Source of the DNA: Isoetes taiwanensis
Taxonomy: Eukaryota > Streptophyta > Lycopodiopsida > Isoetales > Isoetaceae
Length of the DNA: 64,000 nucleotides
Direction: 5' to 3'
Assembly: GCA_021234155.1 (NCBI GenBank)
Contig: JAJEKV010000060.1
Location: forward strand, 8,018,323-8,082,322
Below the pieces are notes generated by a model that saw nothing but the letters and a program-made list of their open reading frames with translations, was not told the DNA's origin and searched no databases. A program made the position numbers and the translations under genes. Shown here piece by piece: positions 57,641 through 64,000 of the stretch (position 1 is its first letter; each line of letters opens with the position of its first letter).

Positions 57641-58446
57641 GATTCTCCTAGATCCTGTTGAAATGCAAGATGCAGGGGAATGTCTTGGGTCAGGGCAGTA
57701 TTATCATTTTCTGCTAGTGCTTTTGACTGGGCGTTCATTTGGCAAGTATGTCATTAGTGCTTGTTTTGAAGGCATGCAACGATTGATTTTCATAGATGCT
57801 ATTAAAAACTCAGTGTCTTCTTGTGGAGCAGTGGTATCTGCGGTCCTTAATAAAAAAGCTTGGTGTTCAGTCGGATTCGTGCAGTTACTTATGCCAAATA
57901 TGCTGTAGTTGGATATATTATGCAACATCCTGGAGTTTCGGGTATGCCTTGTGAATCACACAAAAGGTTTTGCAAATTACATGTACCTTTGTCTTCGGCC
58001 TGGTATCTTTGTCTTCCGCTTGGTAGGGAAAACTAGACAAAGGTTCATACTGAGCAGACAAAACTCAAAAGTGCATGTTAGATTTGGGAAGGTAAGCCTT
58101 GCCTTGTTGGAAGAGAATATAACCTTCTGCATGTTTTTTATTGATTATTTAACACAAGTTGGCAAGTTAGCTTTGGAGAAGAAACCCTTCACCAGAATCT
58201 TGCTGCCATCAATGAGAGTTCATCTTAAAGACATGAACATTTGTGATGTGAGGTTATCTCTACCATTAATATTAGAATGTGCATCATGGGCCTCAAGAGC
58301 TTGGTATCTTGTGTTACATTTCGTTCAATAATATCATAAAGTTGATAATATTGTCTCTTTGTCTACAATTAAGAATATAAGTTCATAAGAAAGACACAAT
58401 ATGAAAATGCTGCACTGACATTAGTTATTGCAATTACAAAGCAAAC

Positions 58447-58505
58447 AAGGTGCTGCGCACGGAGGGTTGCCCTCCATCGTCGGAGGGTGAAGTGGCGTAA
58501 ATCAT
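58447..58505 (+). repeat. Short repeat family 2, copy 2
   Basis: AACAAGGTGCTGCGCACGGA and GGGTTGCCCTCCATCGTCGG, then AGGGTGAAGTGGC. GGAGGGTTGCCCTCC can fold on itself. Confidence 0.8.
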
Positions 58506-58654
58506 AGTTCAAAGTCATGTTTTGACAATCAATTCAAATTGCTACTTCTAGACAATAGAATGCTTGATACCATGACTTTATGGGAATTGGCCCGAGAAAT
58601 CTTTGGTGCTCGGCATGGAAGAAGTATTGCAGAAACTCATTTGGAACTCAATGC

Positions 58655-58860
58655 TGGGAACACAAGCTCCTCCAACAGCTTCCGTGCCTCATCTATTTTT
58701 CCACTTTACAAAGCTTATCAATAAGGTCCCTAAATGTTAACGCCCTAGGAGCAAAGTCTTTCTCAACCATCCGCTCATAGATGTCTACTGCTTCACTATA
58801 TCTCTCATTCTCACAAAGAGCCAGAAAGAGAGTGTTATAGCTCAAGCATCGGGATGACAC
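58655..58860 (-). pseudogene. PPR-repeat fragment with frameshift
   Basis: The minus strand reads SYNTLFLALCENERYSEAVD, IYERMVEKDFAPRALTFRDL and IDKLCKV, then, after a one-base slip near 58700, GKIDEARKLLEEL. This is one and a half P-type pentatricopeptide repeats. No neighbouring repeats were found, so it is an orphan fragment. Confidence 0.75.
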
Positions 58861-58869
58861 GAAAAAACT

Positions 58870-60480
58870 TTACACGAAGTTCGTAGTAAAATATTGTACC
58901 TCTATTCCATTCACTGGCAATCTCAAATATATTCATTTGGAGTTGTGGAAGTTTCTTGGAGGCCAGAGACAGAACCACTACATTTATGTATAGCTTAGTG
59001 GCATATTCAATCCTAAACATTCCAAATAATGGGCAACTAGTCTATCCTTTTCTTAGCCCTCATCCTGCAGTGTACACCACAAGATTGGCATTCTATTCTG
59101 CTTACACAACATAGCAGATAAGATGATCACATATAAGATGATCACATGTAAATATTTATAAATTCCATCTACTAAGATGATCAGTTAGTGCTTACATGAT
59201 AGAAATCATATAATTCCCAATGATTGTGCTTTCCAAACTTGCATGCTCTAGCAACTGCAATAAGATTCAACATAGCACAGTAGTGTCTTTGTAATACATT
59301 GTAGTTGTGTAGAGTTACATATGAGTATAACAGAACCCCAGCTACGACAAAATGCATTTTGCTTCTCTAATTTTATAGCAGAGTAGTAACAGAGCCGTAA
59401 CTTCAACCAGGAAGCTCCATTTCTTAGACATGAACATGCATTGAAAAGCTTGGAAAACCTATGAAAAATGACAGGTACATGTTTTACAAATTCATACTAC
59501 AAATGAGTGAAATAAATCATAGTACATTAGCCACATAAGTCAGCTGGTAGAAAAAGCTCAGTACACAACTAAAAAAGCAAGGGCAATATTTTCTGCCATT
59601 TTGCTTAACTGAAACAAACAAGATCTGGCGAGTTTTCCAAGCTCTAGGAACCCGTTGTTTGATGGTAAGAGCGGTTCTTATACAACTTCTTTATCTCAAT
59701 CATCCATCATAATGGAATTTTTTTCCATGCAACATAACAAAGAAAACATACCTTAATGGATCATTGTGGAAGCCATGTGGCCTACAAAACGTCCAAAGGA
59801 AGAGAAGATCTATGACGATTTGGGTTGTTTGTAGCTTGCAAGTAGGTGAATCCACAACCGAGGCGGGGACAAAATCCCGAAAGAGCTTGAAAACACACAT
59901 ACTTGTTGCAGCTTATAGGGGCTTGAGCAGACCTCTTAACTACGTGAGCTAGCAAGGAATGCATATCTTAGTCTTGCCCTTACAGTTAGAAAGGAAATCT
60001 AACTAGGGGAATTTGGAAAAGATGGCTAGGGGATTTGGAAAAAAGGCTAGGGGGACTCGTACGTCCACCTTGGCCACAAAATACACTTCAACACCTAGAG
60101 ATAATAAACTATATGGAAACCTAACCTTGATCAAAAAGGGAAACCTTACTTTCTAAAGTGTAATCACCAAGAAAGCGGGTGGCGGCAATAAGGCATCAAC
60201 GGACATAATGGGGGTAGCTGGATACGTGGACCAATGGGAGGAGTGTCAGACTGTCGACTCCACCTGCTGTTGACTGCCCACACGCAAAAATGATGGCTCT
60301 CTCTGGCAGTACGAGTTCTGACACATGCAGAACTGTCTCTTTCCGACATTCTGGGCCGTTCTCGACCCAGAGGCCTTATGAACTTGTCTTTTCCTTACCT
60401 GCCGCTCCATAGCCATGGCGACGCTCCCATTCCGGTGATCCAGAACCGAGGTTGCAGCTATGGCGCTATCTCCGGCCCCC
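58870..60480. other. Gene-free stretch
   Basis: No supported gene or clear repeat beyond short AT-rich duplications (ATAAGATGATCACAT twice near 59118-59148). Confidence 0.4.
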
Positions 60481-60499
60481 ATTCCTTTGCATGCAGACT

Positions 60500-60571
60500 G
60501 CATGCCTTTCTTTCCATGTCTATTTGCATGCCTTTCTTTCCATGTCTATTTGCGGGCGATGGAGTTCGCTC
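60500..60571. repeat. 36-bp tandem duplication
   Basis: GCATGCCTTTCTTTCCATGT CTATTT occurs at 60500 and 60536. Confidence 0.9.
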
Positions 60572-61256
60572 TTGAAAGCTAGGTAGGTACATTTTTATGT
60601 TGATTATATCATGAGCGTGTCTCTAAAAACTCTTTCTATTAAACAGTAATCGGGGGCTCCATAATCGCTTTCGTTTACGGCCAGGATCGATGCACAAGAA
60701 TCACCAGCTCTGGATTCGACGCCATGGTTGAGCCGATCACCCCAGCTAAGCACAAACTCATTCGATTTTTCCTTTCAGACATGTCTGGCTACACGAAACT
60801 AATCCGGCATTCTTCTTCTTGTCCATGCAGTTGAGGCTTCATTTCCGGTCAGGGGCTTCATAAACGGCAGTGAGCTGGTCTCCGTAGCTATAGATTTGAG
60901 GCTTAGTTTTCCGCCAGGCATTCCGACATGAAAGATGAGTGGTATCATATATTGCTACCGCCCCTTTTGCCTGCTTACTAACTGTGATTATCAAAACAGA
61001 GAGAATAAGCTGTGGGCGATGGATCTCGGAACTCACAGATCAGGTATGCACACTCTCCCTTATCTTATTGCATTGAAACTCTGAAAACCTTCTGATAACG
61101 AGCTTTTGCATCTGTGCAGGCTTCGGAGAATTATATTTAAGCGCTTCAAAAACATTCCTGTTTTCTCCTGAGCAAAGTTCGGCGCTTGCAAATATGGTAG
61201 AATCATGCTTTTACTGGCTTTGCCATACGAAGGCCTCTGTTAAAACTCATCTATTT

Positions 61257-61398
61257 TGCAGGAATCGAATATTTTGTGTGTGGCTGACAAGGGCCATTCC
61301 GACAAGATCACCATTAAGGCAGGGTCGATAAAAGATGAACCATCCTCTCCGGTTAGCCGGTTTCTTGAGCGGCTGCCCACCAACAGAATTTACCTAAC
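61257..61398 (+). CDS. Possible exon truncated by a family 1 repeat
   Basis: After acceptor TTTGCAG at about 61259 the frame reads ESNILCVADKGHSDKITIKA and GSIKDEPSSPVSRFLERLP. It then runs into the family 1 repeat (from 61399), where it ends. The composition is protein-like, but no domain was recognised. Confidence 0.25.
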
Positions 61399-61525
61399 AT
61401 TTACAGCCAATCATAAGTTTTTAGCAGACACCAGCATATTCTAGGGATATTCTAGCATATACCTAGGATATGCCAAAAGCCCACATAAACAAGGGTTTGC
61501 CCCCCTAGGGGCAACCCAAAAAAAA
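61399..61525 (+). repeat. Short interspersed repeat family 1, copy 4
   Basis: ATTTACAGCCAATCATAAGT, AGCAGACACCAGCATATTCT, ACAAGGGTTTGCCCCCCTAG and GGGCAACCCAAAAAAAA. It has the longest A tail (8) of the four copies. Confidence 0.8.
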
Positions 61526-61857
61526 CAATAGGCCTTTCTCAAAACAATAGACCTTGAAACCACATTGACATGTTTGGATAACATCTGGGTATAACAATCT
61601 GAAAGGAGAAATACCAAGAGTAGGTTCTTACCAGTTGCTCATGCAGTTGGTCTTTAAGTAGACATGAAGGTTTGTCTGGCACAACAACAATTCTGAAGCT
61701 AGGGCCATTAATGGTCAAGTTGGTTTTATGGCAAGGCACATTGACTATAAATACAAAATCCTTTTGTATGAGGAAATGCAGTCGGGTGTCTAAGGTACTT
61801 ATCAGTTCTCATGTCACAGATTGGGAATATAAATATGAGCCTTTATTTCCACCTAGA

Positions 61858-62085
61858 AGTTACTATAAAAAATATTTTTTGTAACTTAGATGTGTGATTT
61901 ACTTGCAAGATATCCAGACCAAGTAACATAGCGTTGTGTTGTTTGAGCTCTTTGAACAAGCAACCCAAAAGTTACTATAAAATTATTTTTTGGTAGATTA
62001 AATGTAATTTATTTGTAAGATATCCAGACTAAGGTAACATAGCATTGTTTGAGAGTGGAACCTTTGAACAAGGTTATACGCGTTG
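61858..62085. repeat. Imperfect direct duplication, about 115 bp
   Basis: GTTACTATAAAAAATATTTT ... CAAGATATCCAGACCAAGTAACATAGC and GTTACTATAAAATTATTTTT ... TAAGATATCCAGACTAAGGTAACATAGC follow each other. Confidence 0.85.
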
Positions 62086-62246
62086 TTCACAAAAGAAAGT
62101 ACAATTTGGAAGCATTTAAGGAACATTTTCCTTTCTCTTTGGTGCATTGAAATAGAGAGTTAAATGAATTCAAGAGCTATATGAATTCAAGAGCAAGATA
62201 CTCATATATAGTATATAGATTGTGAAAACATGAGTTCACGGTTTGA

Positions 62247-62306
62247 TTTAGCTACTTCACCCCGAAGAAGCTAGAGGGCAACCCTCCGTGCGAAGCACCT
62301 TGTTCT
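62247..62306 (-). repeat. Short repeat family 2, copy 3 (inverted)
   Basis: The reverse complement reads AACAAGGTGCTTCGCACGGA and GGGTTGCCCTCTAGC. It abuts the inverted block B at 62306. Confidence 0.8.
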
Positions 62307-64000
62307 TTTTTGTTCTTTATTCCATTTTCTTTGTTTGGTTTTTCAAAGTTCATTGATTCTATTGTCATCTTTCCAAAGTGTTTCCTTCATTTCCTTCTTC
62401 TGTCTTCTTTTCCTATCGAGATATATTTTAATGTTGGCTCCTTTTTATCTTATGTTGATATTATCATTACATCAATAGCTTCATTTTTCTCCCTTGGTTC
62501 CCTTGACTTGTTGCTCATTTTTCTATTTGCTATCTAGGTCAGTTTGATGTCATGGTATTTTTTGTTGACGTAGTATTAGTGGGTGCATTAATTCTGTTAG
62601 ATTTGTGCTTTATTATTGTTGTTGTTTTGGTTTGCCATATCGTGGATTTGTTGTTTTTATCCCAACAATTCCTTTCCAATATTTTATTGCATTGTTCTAT
62701 GGTTCGCTTTATGTATTTCGTTATTCAATACTCTGCTATAGTTCCTTTCCCATCTTTCACCGCATTGTTCCATTTGTTCAGTTTATGCATTTCAAGGTTC
62801 CAATACTCTGGCATTCTTCACTTCCCTTTTTTGCCTCATTTCCAATATTCTGTTACCTTTATTGTCTCATTACTCCTTTGTCACTTTTGCACTCTGTTGT
62901 TTTTTATTTTCTAGCATTCCTTACTTGCTCCTCTTTCCTCGTTCTTCTTGTTCCATGTTCCTCATCAGCTTCTTATTGGTGCCTTTCATTCATTTTGCAT
63001 TGATCCTGGTCGACTCAGTTCTTCCTTCATTTCATATTTATCTCCTTACCTTTATCTATGCATTACGTTTCAAGTTTTGTTGCATTGACTCTTATAGACT
63101 CGTTTTTCCTTCGGCTTCTACATTTCATGTTTGTTTGGTTTCATGTTTATTCAAATTTGACATGTTGATCCCATAATCGTTTTATCATAATCCTTCAATC
63201 CTGCTGCCTTTTGTCTATCAGTTTCAGCTTTTGCGTCCATTCAAGTCCTCCTATTCCATTTGTTCTATTGCTCCATCTTATTTGACACGCCTCATTGACT
63301 CTATCCATCCCGTTTCTCATTGCTGTTATCTATTTTTTGCCCCGCTCATATTTTGTTCCTTTTTTGCCATGTAGTCTTCTGCCCCAGGAGTTTTTATTCA
63401 ATCATCATTCGTCCAATCTGCTTTTTGTTGTTATATATATTCTAATAGTTCTACTAAGTATCGTAGTTTGTTATTTGTTCCATGGTCTTCGTTAATCTCC
63501 TTTGCCTTGGTCATCTCTATGCTATGCTCACATGTTTTTCGTCAGCTTTCCTTGCTGTTTTGCCTCTTTTCACACATTCCAACTCGCTCATCTTATTCCG
63601 GCCTCTTTTTTTACTTGGTTTCACTTTTCCTATTTTTCCTTGCCCTGTCTTCCATGTCACTATCCATACTAGCTCTCTCTTATGTGGTTCCTTTCTACCA
63701 AGTGCTATTCCTTATCTTCACCGGGCATTCATCCCATCTACTTTTTTGTTGCTCTATTTGCATCTTTATTGTCTTGACTTTTAGATTCGTTCCACTTTCT
63801 TCATGTGTTTTGTTACCCTCATCTGTGCATTTTGTTTCTTTTTATCCCAGTAACCCTTGTGGACTGGATCCCTACTTAACCTTTTTAGTCACATCTAGAG
63901 GGCGATGTCGTCACGTGCTTATTCTGATGTCTCATCTTCCACTTGGGATGGTCAAGTTTCATCTTCATTTTATTAATGTATAGCTGTTTTGATTACATGA
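62306..64000. repeat. A-rich repeat block B, inverted copy (runs off the window)
   Basis: Near-identical reverse complement of 32416-34106, with a 25-30-base insertion near 62440 and small indels near 63020 and 63590. On this strand it is T-rich and gives overlapping stop-free frames of F/L/S-rich peptide, rejected as genes. The copy continues at least to the window edge. Confidence 0.9.

Noticed and set aside
15805-61525. Helitron 3' ends suggested by the hairpin near the end of family 1 repeats.
   Set aside because: The hairpin is followed by CCCAAAA rather than CTRR, copies carry A tails, and no A/T insertion-site pattern was seen.
62552-63176. Overlapping long open frames encoding hydrophobic peptides, repeated on the minus strand at 33262-33853.
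   Set aside because: They occur in several frames at once in T-rich repeat DNA that rarely forms stop codons; the peptides are low-complexity F/L/S/I with no domain or codon signature.

Overview
This is a nuclear segment of a large, repeat-rich land-plant genome. The evidence is spliced plant genes and gene relics (a REM-like B3 transcription factor, RETICULATA-related and PPR fragments) embedded in plant-type mobile elements: a LINE, a BED-finger hAT, a Ty1/copia LTR with a tRNA-iMet-like primer site, and CACTA ends. The LINE and DDE-like protein types and the density of decayed elements make me favour a fern or another non-seed vascular plant, but that is an inference. No rRNA, tRNA, CRISPR or bacterial-type feature was seen. 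Many coding stretches carry stops or frameshifts, so most of the window is accessory DNA.

Layout. 0.5-2.3 kb: 5'-truncated LINE with poly(A). 2.4-5.8 kb: complete hAT element with an exact 8-bp target duplication, inserted into a decayed minus-strand coding region of unknown function (about 5.85-10.6 kb). That region also carries a palindromic minisatellite (9.06-9.55 kb) whose sister array lies at 26.8-27.2 kb. 11.3 kb: one WD40 exon. 11.7-12.4 kb: LINE ORF1-type fragment with a (GGAA)n tail. 13.8-15.3 kb: LINE 3' fragment, RETICULATA-related fragment, a possible OB-fold exon and a PPR fragment. 15.8-17.1 kb: short retroposons and a 0.4-0.6 kb duplication. 17.6-20.1 kb: decayed DUF7869-type transposon protein. 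21.3-21.5 kb: hairpins. 21.95-23.32 kb: the best host gene, a three-exon gene in which each exon encodes one B3 domain. 28.6-29.1 and 43.5-44.2 kb: two broken paralogues of it, each abutting a CACTA-type end. 30.6-34.7 kb: A-rich repeat blocks split by a copia LTR/gag fragment; one block returns inverted at 62.3-64.0 kb. 40.1-41.9 kb: three related long hairpins. 45.175-54.486 kb: a 9.3-kb element bounded by perfect 22-bp inverted repeats. 54.7-61.4 kb: scattered unrecognised exons, another PPR fragment and short duplications.

The most noteworthy object is the 9.3-kb element. Its left gene encodes a decayed DDE/DDD-like protein with D-F, W-S-D-G-C and G-H-G-K-G...D-G motifs. A second, multi-exon gene that I cannot assign runs toward it from the right end, and TGTACA palindrome arrays sit between the genes, inside them and next to the ends. 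It looks like a two-gene DNA transposon.

Limits: exon borders are read by eye from GT/AG signals and frame continuity. Family names rest on motif recognition, not database searches.
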